Shown here: positions 47,701 through 55,375 of the stretch, piece by piece
Position numbering within the stretch: position 1 is the stretch's first letter
Layout of the letters: every line of letters starts with the position of its first letter
DNA from: Candidatus Brocadia carolinensis
GTDB lineage: Bacteria > Planctomycetota > Brocadiia > Brocadiales > Brocadiaceae
Assembly (NCBI GenBank): GCA_002009475.1
Contig: AYTS01000148.1
Span: 1-64,000, forward strand
Direction: 5' to 3'
Length of the DNA: 64,000 nt
Program-made: the position numbers and the translations under genes
The notes under the pieces: generated by a model
The model's input: only the letters and a program-made list of their open reading frames with translations
Database searches by the model: none
Told to the model about the DNA's origin: nothing

Positions 47701-48571
47701 AGCGCTTGAAGAGGCAATGAAAGAAGGCATGGCCGTCGCGCCGGGTCAAACTGAGGAGATTCTTCACGTTCATTTAGATGAATATGAACAACCTCGATCG
47801 GGAAACTATTCTTTATCCTCTCCTTCAGAAGGACGGAATAAAGGTGAGGTTATACAACCCAAAAGAATCCAGACTGATATTGAGCAAGCATATCCAGAAC
47901 ATGCTGCGTTGATTGGTTCTATCTGTCATCGTGTATTGGAGGGTTGGGATTTCCACGGATCTTCAGCGGAACTTCAAAGGTCGATCGAGTCTGCTGTAAA
48001 ATGGGCGATTACCCTTGAAAGAGGTGCTGGCGAATCGCCTGTCCAGTTTCGGGGAGAAGACTTTGTATATCAAGGAGAAGGGCTTTCCCCCTCTTGCGAA
48101 GGAATGACGAGGAAGGCTTCTCATGCTACCGTCCCTTTTCCCCCTCCTTTGGAAGGAGGGGACAGAGGGGTGGTTGAAAAGCATCATGGAATACCCTTCG
48201 AAACGCTACAAAATCAGGACGTGGAATGGATAAATGCAGAAGTAACAAATATCCTCTCAGGATTCATTGGTTCAGAGGCACATAAGGAACTGCAGGCCGC
48301 ACGAATCCTTGGCCGGGAGGTGCCTATCCTGCTCAACTGGGATGGTCAGATCATGCGGGGTACGGTTGATATCCTTTATAAGATAGGCGACCGTCTCGTT
48401 ATCGCTGATTATAAGACAGATCAGGTTATCATAACCGACCTGCTGGCTAGGGCAGAAAAATATGGTTACCAAAAAAGGGTCTATGTTGAGGCCGTCAAAC
48501 GTTGCCTGAAAATAGACAATCCGGAATTTAAACTTATTTTTCTCAGGTTGGGTAAGGCTATAGCGGTTTGA
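44726..48571 (+). CDS. UvrD/RecB-family helicase-nuclease, AddA-like
   Basis: This 1281-residue protein matches AddA/RecB helicase-nucleases that process double-strand ends. Motifs: Walker A VIAGAGTGKTTLLVNRML, Walker B LVDEFQDTDPVQY, motif III VGDPKQSIYAFRRAD, motif V TIHKSKGLEFPVV and motif VI LYVATTRAKERLIL. The C-terminal PD-(D/E)XK nuclease has RGTVDILYKIGDRLVIADYK with the catalytic Asp-x-Lys. AddA normally acts with AddB; none is present here. Low-complexity stretches near 46727-46776, 47812-47854 and 48083-48175 are repeat insertions read in frame. Confidence 0.92.
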   Translation: MQKPIDNEIREIAVSELDRNIVVIAGAGTGKTTLLVNRMLHLLLGHKRFQKEESPVLRIAAMTFTEKAASDMKVRLMGELEKIVAVIRGNASPDERRRREEFLAHIRDTYHTTHAEIERRARKSLEDMDKALIGTIHSFAAHILRLNPIESGVTPGFTVDEGDAFEELFDKEWNTWIGEELALTAPRAHLWKDVLRRLDLAYLKDLAKRLSEFTIPLDSLSSKKSNISNTSLLIDSIFQRIMGIVPFCEKPDNKLLLQLQEISKVLDAMKKQGIGHLHTGGEYDFDKKPSEAKTGWTAEGFETAHELVKECHTLLKKLKNVDDAFITATIDIILPFATAFRQTYLSQGYVSFDGLLILTRDLLQKKEYRSVREKLKNDFRTILVDEFQDTDPVQYEIVLFLAEALGHYSTDARKVVLEQGKLFIVGDPKQSIYAFRRADIEAYEYVVKQVCGQGEPLKLQENFRSHSGIIEVVNQLFDGRIMAEQPGLQPRYIPIHANRPKRHPFQKVEIVLVSDKEGEELKADEAREAEAEWIARWITQHVNHEDIADVLAENGVRRLAYRDVALLLRAFTQVRPYVEALKRYGIPYIVEGEKYFYSTQEILDFINLLRIIENPHDLIALVGVLRSPMVGLTDREIYELKENHLLDYRKSISDEASLSPHDTEEVGNNPSESPCMKKGVENLPQDVKKIIELFYGFLKKIHTRAGIIPVSQLITEVLDSTHIAEITASAWHGEQKLANLWKLHRMASDMEQAGSISLKTFLDRIKVRIREAREEGESPLSDETLDVVKILTIHKSKGLEFPVVILGNLHGEVRSDREVLDGAVFDWSTSTTGIVVGRGDQQVRNLQSIVIEKKLNDRSWEEEKRVLYVATTRAKERLILMGSLKDDDKSYMGLIVQSLRDAAGIKLEEVLTDPGTTKEDERALPSKGKFTVGNAEIVVEHFRFDGIHRPQKALKEKTWDVDWTAFIEVWKKRDAGMSAAIRKPLFISPTTIALEEAMKEGMAVAPGQTEEILHVHLDEYEQPRSGNYSLSSPSEGRNKGEVIQPKRIQTDIEQAYPEHAALIGSICHRVLEGWDFHGSSAELQRSIESAVKWAITLERGAGESPVQFRGEDFVYQGEGLSPSCEGMTRKASHATVPFPPPLEGGDRGVVEKHHGIPFETLQNQDVEWINAEVTNILSGFIGSEAHKELQAARILGREVPILLNWDGQIMRGTVDILYKIGDRLVIADYKTDQVIITDLLARAEKYGYQKRVYVEAVKRCLKIDNPEFKLIFLRLGKAIAV
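46727..46776 (+). repeat. Palindromic insertion inside the AddA-like gene, 1
   Basis: AATCCCCCTGTATGAAAAAG and GGGGGTAG can fold as a C-rich/G-rich hairpin (CCCCC with GGGGG). It adds SESPCMKKGVENLPQDV-like residues between helicase motifs. Confidence 0.6.
47812..47854 (+). repeat. Repeat-like insertion inside the AddA-like gene, 2
   Basis: TATCCTCTCCTTCAGAAGGA and GGTGAGGTTATA make an imperfect inverted repeat in the linker before the nuclease domain. Confidence 0.45.
48083..48175 (+). repeat. Palindromic insertion inside the AddA-like gene, 3
   Basis: CTTTCCCCCTCTTGCGAAGG and CCCCCTCCTTTGGAAGGAGG with GGGGTGG form nested hairpins. Translated, they add LSPSCEGMTRKAS and FPPPLEGGDRGV, both foreign-looking, in the linker before the nuclease domain. 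Confidence 0.7.
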
Positions 48572-48590
48572 CTAATTTTCAACAAGACAT

Positions 48591-48648
48591 TAGCCGCACC
48601 CAATTCTCCATGGTGAAAACGGGAGATTGCTTCGTAAAAGACCCTTGT
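48591..48648 (+). repeat. 230-bp dispersed element, fragment E
   Basis: TAGCCGCACCCAATTCTCC and GGGAGATTGCTTCG match the left part of copies A to D. The element breaks off after about 58 bp, 20 bp after the helicase stop. Confidence 0.75.
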
Positions 48649-48849
48649 ATCGGAAATTCGTTCCGATCATCAGGAGACAGAGTCTGTTGTTTTGCCTTGC
48701 TCTTCTCATCCTACAGTGCCTCGATCCCATCCTGCTTGTTACCCCTCTGGCATCACACACTTTCCAGAGCGGCATTTATTCTCACACTCTCTCTCCGACA
48801 GCGACTTTTACCTTGTTTTGTACGCTTGTTATGGTTACTATTACGTCTT

Positions 48850-49680
48850 ATGAAAATAGTGGCAGGAATAGATATCGGCTCAACGACTACAAAGGTTGTG
48901 CTGTTGCACGAACAGACGATCATTGGGTCAAAAACATCATCAACCGGAACGAATTGCAAGAGAACGGTTAAGCTCCTGTTTCATGAAATGCTCGAAGATT
49001 ATGATTTACGAGAGGACGAAATCCAATATACCGTGGCCACCGGCTATGGCCGCAGGATTGTACCGGCAGATGAAATTATCACTGAAATTACGGCAAATGC
49101 GAAAGCTGCCACATGGCTCATGCGCGGTAAGGCAAACGTAAGAACCATTATTAATATTGGCGGACAGGACTGCAAGGTCATTGCCATCGACGATCGTGGT
49201 ATTATGACGGACTTTGCTATGAACGACAAATGTGCCGCTGGAACCGGACGTTTCCTGGAAGTTATGAGCCGTATCCTTGAAGTGGAGCTGGATGAATTGG
49301 GTATGTTATCAGAACGGGCTGAAAATATACCTCATATTAATAGTTTATGCACCGTTTTTGGTGAGTCTGAGGTCATTTCTCTCCTTTCTCAGGGAAGAAA
49401 GGTGGAAGATATCATTGCCGGTATTCACAAATCTATCGCAAAGCGGGTAGGCGCCATGGTCAAAAAGATTGGCGTTAATGAAGCGGTATTCTTTGATGGA
49501 GGCCCTGCATTCAATACTGGATTGAAACGCGCCCTGGAACGGGAATTGGAAATAGGGATCTCTGTTCCATCTGATCCACAGATCACAACTGCCCTTGGCG
49601 CTGCTATTGTCGCTTATGAGAGATCATCAAAGAATCTACCGAAGTATCAAACACAAACGAAAAGAGTTGCACCGCTATAA
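48850..49680 (+). CDS. BadF/BcrA-type ATPase, 2-hydroxyacyl-CoA dehydratase activator family
   Basis: These ATPases pass one electron from a [4Fe-4S] cluster to a dehydratase or reductase. The 276-residue protein has the ASKHA fold: IVAGIDIGSTTTKVVLLHEQ, TVATGYGRR, NIGGQDCKVIAID, and GGPAFNTGLKRALERELEIG. The cluster cysteines fit AMNDKCAAGTGRFLEVM and SLCTVFGESEVIS. I start at ATG 48850, since the upstream open frame is repeat DNA. No dehydratase gene is adjacent; lone copies exist in anaerobes and may serve a benzoyl-CoA-like or unknown reductase. Confidence 0.9.
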   Translation: MKIVAGIDIGSTTTKVVLLHEQTIIGSKTSSTGTNCKRTVKLLFHEMLEDYDLREDEIQYTVATGYGRRIVPADEIITEITANAKAATWLMRGKANVRTIINIGGQDCKVIAIDDRGIMTDFAMNDKCAAGTGRFLEVMSRILEVELDELGMLSERAENIPHINSLCTVFGESEVISLLSQGRKVEDIIAGIHKSIAKRVGAMVKKIGVNEAVFFDGGPAFNTGLKRALERELEIGISVPSDPQITTALGAAIVAYERSSKNLPKYQTQTKRVAPL

Positions 49681-50202
49681 ACAAGAAACCCGACCTTTTG
49701 TGTAGTTACACATCAGGTTTATTAGGCAATACAACACCGTCAACCTCTGCGTTTTTTTTAAAAGCCTTTCCTCGTATTTTACAATCGTGTATTCTTGTTC
49801 CATGGTCTCAATAGACCCTGGTCTTTTCTTGCGCACCACGGTCATAGCCTTATGAGCGTCATAACCCTTATTTACCAGATAACAGGCCAACATGGTACCT
49901 GTCCTCCCGATGCCAGCGTCGCAATGAACAACCGTCTTTTTCTTAGACGATAACAGATTATTTACAAAAGTCACAAACTCGTCAATTTGGCCTTGCGTCG
50001 GAGACGTGAGGTCAGCCACAGGAATATGCTTATACTCGAAGCCAAATTCTTCTATAAACGTTTTAGGCAGCGGCAATTCGGTTAAAGACACAATCGCTTC
50101 GATTCCGTTGTCTTTCAGGAATTCAAGATCCGACACGACAGATACGGGCCTTGCCATACCAGCGATTTCACCCTCAATAACCCAACTAAAATTTTTCGGC
50201 AT
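49675..50202 (-). CDS. DUSP23-like dual-specificity phosphatase
   Basis: The 175-residue protein opens MPKNFSWVIEGEIAGMARPV and has VVHCDAGIGRTGTMLACYLV, a complete C-x5-R active site, then KKRPGSIETMEQEYTIVKYE. This wording is close to animal DUSP23, and homologues are scattered in bacteria and archaea. It probably removes phosphate from Tyr/Ser-Thr or a small phosphate ester. The start at 50202 overlaps the maf end by 17 bp. The C-terminal 24 residues follow an A8 run and may be out of frame; with one A fewer it stops soon after LLKKRRG. Confidence 0.88.
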   Translation of the reverse strand: MPKNFSWVIEGEIAGMARPVSVVSDLEFLKDNGIEAIVSLTELPLPKTFIEEFGFEYKHIPVADLTSPTQGQIDEFVTFVNNLLSSKKKTVVHCDAGIGRTGTMLACYLVNKGYDAHKAMTVVRKKRPGSIETMEQEYTIVKYEERLLKKTQRLTVLYCLINLMCNYTKGRVSCL

Positions 50203-50788
50203 CTGTGTTATTGTTATTAAATTTATTGAGCATTTCCTGAACAAGTTCCAATGGCAGACCAACTGCATTTGAGTAGTTGCCATTGATTTTTTTAATAAAC
50301 TTTCTTCCTTCACCCTGAACAGCGTACGCCCCGGCCTTATCCAGTGGCTCACCTGATTTGACATACGCTTCTATTTCATCTTCAGAAATATATTTCATTG
50401 TAATACGCGTTTGTTCGTTTCGCAATAATTTCTTTTTTGAAGGTATGTCTATTATGCACACTCCGGTAAAAATGCTGTGTTCAGAATTACTCAGCAGAGA
50501 AAGAATCCTTTTTGCATCACAGGCGTCCTTTGGTTTCCCTACAATACCTTTGTTATGAAACACCAGGGTATCCGCGCTGATAACTATGGCATCATCAACT
50601 CTTCCGGCAACATCATTTGCCTTCAAGAATGCAAGGTTCTGAACTAATTCCTCCGGCGAGGCACCGTTAGGAAGGCATTCATCAATACTATGGGGTATAA
50701 TATCAAAGTGATATCCTAGCATCTTTAGCAAGGTAACCCGCCTCGACGAACTTGTAGCAAGGATCAGACGTTTCTCATTCTTTTTCAT
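50186..50788 (-). CDS. maf: Maf-family nucleotide pyrophosphatase
   Basis: Maf proteins hydrolyse non-canonical or pyrimidine nucleoside triphosphates and influence septum formation. The 200-residue protein begins RLILATSSSRRVTLLKMLGY with the SxSxRR phosphate loop, followed by IVISADTLVFHNKGIVGKP (ADT catalytic motif) and DKAGAYAVQGEGRKFI. Length is typical. It overlaps the phosphatase gene and is separated from rplQ by a terminator. Confidence 0.93.
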   Translation of the reverse strand: MKKNEKRLILATSSSRRVTLLKMLGYHFDIIPHSIDECLPNGASPEELVQNLAFLKANDVAGRVDDAIVISADTLVFHNKGIVGKPKDACDAKRILSLLSNSEHSIFTGVCIIDIPSKKKLLRNEQTRITMKYISEDEIEAYVKSGEPLDKAGAYAVQGEGRKFIKKINGNYSNAVGLPLELVQEMLNKFNNNNTDAEKF

Positions 50789-50793
50789 TTAAC

Positions 50794-50830
50794 AAAAAAA
50801 CCCTTCTACTATGTTCTTATAGTAGAAGGG
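50794..50830 (-). terminator. Rho-independent terminator of the ribosomal operon
   Basis: CCCTTCTACTA and TAGTAGAAGGG form an 11-bp stem, followed on the minus strand by T7. It lies about 40 bp after rplQ and ends the operon. Confidence 0.9.
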
Positions 50831-50869
50831 TAAACGATTCAACTACCATATTGTTAAAATGCTTTCCCA

Positions 50870-51430
50870 CTAACCTGTGGTAACTGCTGGTTTCACTTGC
50901 TCAACCGCCTGCGTTTCAGTAGAACCCGAGACCAACTCAAATATCACGCGCGAGGCATTATCATTAAGACGTCTTCCTAACATCCTCAATTTTCTGTCCC
51001 TGCCTTCCATTCTATATTCAAGTTCAGGTATTTTTCCCACACTGCTACCCGACAAAACCCCTAATCGAGTCCCGGACAATTTCAAAATCCTTGTATAACC
51101 GCCATTACGGCTGGCAAATCGCTGGGCTATACCACCGGATTCCCGCCATTGCCCTTCGCCAAACAACTTCCTTGTAACGTCAGTATTTCTCAATTTTGCC
51201 AGGACCTGGCGATAACAATGCACATACCCTGGCCTATCAGCGTCCTTTTTTAATAATCCTTTTTTTGCAATTGTAATTAACTTTTCAGCAAAAGACTTTG
51301 TTTCTTTTGCTTTTTCTACGGTAGTAACAATTCTTCCATAAGTAAAAAGACTATTTGTTATATTCTGCCTTAATGACTTTCTATGCGCAGCAGTTCTCGA
51401 TAAATGTCTTCCTCTCATTCTGTGTCTCAT
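50870..51430 (-). CDS. rplQ: Ribosomal protein bL17
   Basis: The 186-residue protein begins MRHRMRGRHLSRTAAHRKSL, the bL17 signature, and continues with FTYGRIVTTVEKAKETKSFA. bL17 lies near the tunnel exit of the large subunit. It is longer than E. coli L17 (127) because of a C-terminal stretch ending TETQAVEQVKPAVTTG. It follows rpoA by 4 bp, the usual order. Confidence 0.95.
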   Translation of the reverse strand: MRHRMRGRHLSRTAAHRKSLRQNITNSLFTYGRIVTTVEKAKETKSFAEKLITIAKKGLLKKDADRPGYVHCYRQVLAKLRNTDVTRKLFGEGQWRESGGIAQRFASRNGGYTRILKLSGTRLGVLSGSSVGKIPELEYRMEGRDRKLRMLGRRLNDNASRVIFELVSGSTETQAVEQVKPAVTTG

Positions 51431-51434
51431 GGAA

Positions 51435-52453
51435 CTATCCTCTCTCTTTTTCCATCTGTTTGATCGCTACAGGCATACCGATCGTTAAATTTAATTGTGC
51501 CAACTTTGTTTTTACTTCTCTAAGGGTCGTTTTACCAAAATTTTTTATTTCCAGAAGTTGTTCTTCCGTCTTTGCGACAAGATCACCAACATTTGCTATA
51601 CCTGATACTTCAAGACAATTGGAAGCTCTCACTGATAAATCCAACTCTGCGATAGGTATGCCCATCTTTTTTATGAGTTCTTCTTCCGATATCTCAGGAA
51701 CGGATTCAATGCCCATTCTTTTCTCAACTTGTTGCAACTCTCTGCCTATCTCAAAGTACTGAACGAACGGGTTTAAATGTTTTTTCATAATTTTAGCGGC
51801 TTCCACCATAGCCATTTCAGGTGAGACTACGCTATTCGTCCATATTTCCATGATAAGTTTATCATAATTTGTGCGCCTGCCAACTCGGGTTTCTTCGATA
51901 GAATAGCGGACGTTTCTTACGGGAGAAAAAATTGAATCAACCGCAATGAGTCCGAATTCCTGTTCTTCTGGCTCATTTTCCTCAGCTGTTACATACCCGC
52001 GCCCTTTTCTCACTTCCATTTCTACATTAAATTTAACATCTTCAGAGAGCGTGGCTATATGCAAATCCCCGTTAATTATTTCTACACCTGGGTCGGTTAT
52101 AATATCCTTTGCTTTTACCTCACCCTTTTTTTTTTGCCTCTATTTTAATTACTTTAGGCTGATCACTATTTAGTTTTACTACGAGTTTTTTTTATATTCA
52201 GCAGTATATCAATTACATCTTCCACAATACCGGGAATGCTCGTAAATTCATGGCTAATCCCGTCAATCCTGACAGATACAACGGCACTACCTTCCAACGA
52301 CGAAAGCAATATTCTCCGTAAACTGCCACCTATGGAGTGGCCAAAACCACGTTCAAAAGGAGCGGCTATAAACTTACCATAGGTATCGGTCAAAGTCTCT
52401 CTTTCCACATCAACACGGACGGGAAGCTCAAGACCTCTCCACCTTATTCGCAT
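51435..52453 (-). pseudogene. rpoA: RNA polymerase alpha subunit, frame shifted twice
   Basis: The N-terminal part reads [40 protein letters not shown], up to DILLNIKK; the C-terminal part reads HIATLSEDVKFNVEMEVRKG, with the helix-hairpin-helix domain NVGDLVAKTEEQLLEIKNFG. Dropping one base from the T8 run at 52186-52193 and one from T10 at 52126-52135 restores [20 protein letters not shown] and joins all into 338 residues. As rpoA is essential and single copy, these are very probably sequence errors rather than mutations. It starts at 52453. Confidence 0.93.
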
Positions 52454-52611
52454 ATTTTTCCCCCTAGCTGGGTTAATAAGGGATCTGAAAATTAAATTAA
52501 ATGTCTGGCTGTGTATAATTTCTATCGCAAGAAATAAACGCGTCCACGAAGCTCTTTCAATCTTCCTGCAAGCCTCGCATGTGCGGACTAAATTAACATA
52601 ACCAAATAAAG

Positions 52612-53238
52612 TTATTTAGAACACAGCTCAACAATCAACTGTTCTTGAGCAGAAGCGGAAATATCTTCTCGTGCAGGAAGCTGAGTAACCAGCCCTTCCA
52701 AGGGGTCAATTCTCAGTTGCATCCAAGCTGGAGCATTTCTGCCCTTCATCAATTCAAGATTTGTTTTAACAATATTTTGGGTTATCTCAACACTCTTAGG
52801 TTTTACCACATCACCAATCTTCACAAGGTAAGAAGCAATATCTACTTTTTTGTTATTTACCATAATATGGCCGTGCAAAACCAGCTGTCTGGCACTTTTT
52901 CTCGAAGGAGCGAAAGAAAGAAGACACACAACATTATCAAGTCTTCTTTCCAGCAGCATCAACAGATTTTCTCCCGTATTTCCCTTCTGTCGTTCCGCTT
53001 TTTTAAAATAATTCTGAAACTGCCTCTCTAAAATTCCGTAATAACGTTTGACCTTTTGTTTTTCTCTAAATTGAATGCCATATTTTGATAATTTTCCTCT
53101 TCCCCAAGTAAATTGCCCTGGTGGGTATTTTCTCTTTGTGATTGCACATTTCACCGTACCACAACGTATACCTTTCAGAAATAATTTTTCACCCTCTCGT
53201 CTGCACAATCTACATTGCGGACCTACATATCTTGCCAT
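52612..53238 (-). CDS. rpsD: Ribosomal protein uS4
   Basis: The 208-residue protein begins [20 protein letters not shown] with zinc-type cysteines (CRLC ... CGTVKC), the C+ form of S4. The S4 RNA-binding domain has [20 protein letters not shown] and [21 protein letters not shown]4 nucleates small-subunit assembly. The gap of about 158 bp to rpoA holds no visible gene. Confidence 0.96.
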   Translation of the reverse strand: MARYVGPQCRLCRREGEKLFLKGIRCGTVKCAITKRKYPPGQFTWGRGKLSKYGIQFREKQKVKRYYGILERQFQNYFKKAERQKGNTGENLLMLLERRLDNVVCLLSFAPSRKSARQLVLHGHIMVNNKKVDIASYLVKIGDVVKPKSVEITQNIVKTNLELMKGRNAPAWMQLRIDPLEGLVTQLPAREDISASAQEQLIVELCSK

Positions 53239-53270
53239 ATCAATCCTTTCCCGAATCTATTAAAACTTAT

Positions 53271-53651
53271 TTATACCCTGCGTTTCTTCCTCGGCCGACA
53301 CCCATTATGCGGAAGTGGAGTGACGTCTTCAATTGCCTTCACGCTCAAACCAGCCGCCTGAAGCGCAGTAATAGCAGACTCGCGGCCAGGACCAGGCCCC
53401 TTAACCCTGATTTCAATTTCCTGAACACCATATTTCTGTGCCTTATCAGCGGCATTTGATGCTGCCTTCTGAGCGGCAAAGGGAGTACTTTTCCGCGATC
53501 CCTTAAATCCAACCGTACCAGCACTAGCCCAGCATATGGTCTCGCCGTTAACATCAGAAATTGTCACATACGTATTATTAAATGTTGCTTTAATATTTGC
53601 AATTGCCCGTGTAACGTTTCGTCTTATCTTTTTTTTGATTCCATTTGACAT
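53271..53651 (-). CDS. rpsK: Ribosomal protein uS11
   Basis: The 126-residue protein has [53 protein letters not shown] and the [14 protein letters not shown] end of uS11, which lies in the platform of the 30S subunit. It is preceded by a methyltransferase gene in place of the usual direct rpsM neighbour. Confidence 0.97.
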   Translation of the reverse strand: MSNGIKKKIRRNVTRAIANIKATFNNTYVTISDVNGETICWASAGTVGFKGSRKSTPFAAQKAASNAADKAQKYGVQEIEIRVKGPGPGRESAITALQAAGLSVKAIEDVTPLPHNGCRPRKKRRV

Positions 53652-53681
53652 TGTATTTTTGACCTCAAGATGAATAAATCT

Positions 53682-54542
53682 TTAAAATTTTTCAAGATGG
53701 GTATTAATTTCCTGATTCATGTCGTATCCATGAAAATAATCTTTTAAAACAAATTCAGTATGAAACATTTCATTTAACCTGTCATATCCATCCATACTGA
53801 ATTTCTTATTCCCTTTTTTTCTTCGCGCAACGATCATCAAATTTTTTGGAGTACATTTTGGTGGAACTATCTCAACCAGGTTTACAGAGTAACCAGCACC
53901 AATCAAAAACTGCGACCTTAATGCCTCAGTCAAAATATCAGCAAAACGATACCGCAATAGCCCAAATGCCGTTAGTTCAACAAGGGGATGCCCGTTTTTT
54001 AAGCGGCTCCTGATTTGATTTTCGCAACACGGAACTACCATGATATATTTTGCTCCCAGCTTAATACCCTTGGCTATCGTCTCATCCGTAGCAGTGTCAC
54101 ACGCATGTAATGCGATTACTATATCAATTGGTCTGTCAGGAAGAACTTCAATAATTTTGGCATGAACAAATTGCATATTTTCAATGCCAAGAGCATCCTT
54201 AATTTGATTACATCTTTCTATTAAATCGGGATTAAAATCTACTCCATAAAAAAAAGTTTCTATAGAAAACCGTTTTGAAAGGATGTAATTCAAAGCAAAC
54301 GACAGATAAGATTTACCACAGGAACAATCAAGAAATGTCATTTCTCTATCTTGTGGCCATGTTTCAACCACCCGAAGAACCTGTTCGCAAAAGCCTACCA
54401 CCTCATTAAACTTTTTAAAATCACGACCATATTCTGGTCTGTCAACATCGAGTGATAAAGCCTTTAACAATTCCCTGCAGGATTTTAGCTCTTCTGCTAC
54501 ATTTTTTTTAATTCTGTCATAATTCGATACAGAATGAACCAT
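53682..54542 (-). CDS. SAM-dependent methyltransferase inserted between rpsM and rpsK
   Basis: The 286-residue protein has a Rossmann-type methyltransferase core: motif I-like TFLDCSCGKSYLSFALNYIL, acidic FFYGVDFNPDLIERCNQI, and DIVIALHACDTATDETIAKG followed by YIMVVPCCENQI. This wording resembles the Methyltransf_32 group (DUF/TRM13-like), whose members methylate RNA. The ALHACDTAT and VPCCENQ segments are its hallmarks. It is flanked by 28-30 bp gaps in the same orientation, so it is co-transcribed with r-proteins. A target in rRNA or tRNA is inferred from context only. Confidence 0.85.
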   Translation of the reverse strand: MVHSVSNYDRIKKNVAEELKSCRELLKALSLDVDRPEYGRDFKKFNEVVGFCEQVLRVVETWPQDREMTFLDCSCGKSYLSFALNYILSKRFSIETFFYGVDFNPDLIERCNQIKDALGIENMQFVHAKIIEVLPDRPIDIVIALHACDTATDETIAKGIKLGAKYIMVVPCCENQIRSRLKNGHPLVELTAFGLLRYRFADILTEALRSQFLIGAGYSVNLVEIVPPKCTPKNLMIVARRKKGNKKFSMDGYDRLNEMFHTEFVLKDYFHGYDMNQEINTHLEKF

Positions 54543-54569
54543 GCGTTAATTCTAAAAAAAAACCTCCTT

Positions 54570-54953
54570 TTACCCTAGTTCTTTTACACCCTTTTTCCCT
54601 GCCACAGTCTTTTTACGGCCTTTTCTTGTACGAGCATTGGTTTTTGTTCTTTGTCCCCGCACTGGCAAGCCGACTCTATGCCGTATTCCACGGTAACAGT
54701 TGATGCTTTTCAATCGCGCAATATTCTGCATCTCCTGTCTGCGCAATTGACCTTCTACGGTAAAATTCTTTTCAATAAAGGCGTTCAATACGCTTAATTG
54801 GTCTTCATGCAGATTTTTTGCACGGACGTTTTCATCGATATTCAGGTCTTTTAATATCCGCTGCGACAAAGCCTTCCCAATACCATAGGCGTAAGTAAGC
54901 GCAATAACAATCCTTTTTTCTGCGGGAATGTCAATTCCAGCAATTCTCGGCAT
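54570..54953 (-). CDS. rpsM: Ribosomal protein uS13
   Basis: The 127-residue protein begins [20 protein letters not shown] and has [20 protein letters not shown] near the end. uS13 contacts the P-site tRNA and the head of the 30S subunit. It follows rpmJ by about 40 bp. Confidence 0.97.
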   Translation of the reverse strand: MPRIAGIDIPAEKRIVIALTYAYGIGKALSQRILKDLNIDENVRAKNLHEDQLSVLNAFIEKNFTVEGQLRRQEMQNIARLKSINCYRGIRHRVGLPVRGQRTKTNARTRKGRKKTVAGKKGVKELG

Positions 54954-54992
54954 TTATTTATTCCTTTCTGATTTTTTACGAATCCCTGGCAG

Positions 54993-55106
54993 TTATCCCT
55001 GTCTCTGTTTATGACGTGGGTTTACACAAATGACACGAACAACATTCTTCCTTCTTACAATCTTACAATTTTCGCAAATCCGTTTCACGGAAGCCTTAAC
55101 CTTCAT
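54993..55106 (-). CDS. rpmJ: Ribosomal protein bL36
   Basis: The 37-residue protein reads [20 protein letters not shown] then [17 protein letters not shown]. The zinc residues C-x2-C ... C ... H are present. It sits between infA and rpsM, as in most alpha operons. Confidence 0.96.
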   Translation of the reverse strand: MKVKASVKRICENCKIVRRKNVVRVICVNPRHKQRQG

Positions 55107-55140
55107 AATATCGACTCCAAACTAAACAGCCCTTTCGGTA

Positions 55141-55359
55141 TTAAACTTGTCTATAAATAATTCTGCCTTTATCGAGATCATAAGGTGACATTTCAATCGT
55201 CACCTTATCTCCAGGCAATATTTTGATAAAATGCATTCTCATTTTTCCTGAGACATGCGCCAATACCTTATGACCATTCTGTAGCTCTACCCAGAACATT
55301 GCATTGGGAAGCGCCTCCTTTACCGTCGCTTCTACTCGAATTGGCTCTTCTTTTGGCAT
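55141..55359 (-). CDS. infA: Translation initiation factor IF-1
   Basis: The 72-residue OB-fold protein has [40 protein letters not shown] and [20 protein letters not shown], all IF-1 signatures. It binds the A site of the 30S during initiation. It follows map with a 16-bp gap. Confidence 0.96.
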   Translation of the reverse strand: MPKEEPIRVEATVKEALPNAMFWVELQNGHKVLAHVSGKMRMHFIKILPGDKVTIEMSPYDLDKGRIIYRQV

Positions 55360-55375
55360 ATACTATAAAACTGTG

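Noticed and set aside
51435-52453. Naturally split rpoA encoded as two proteins
   Set aside because: The second part has no start with a binding site, and two single-base corrections in homopolymers restore a normal alpha subunit.
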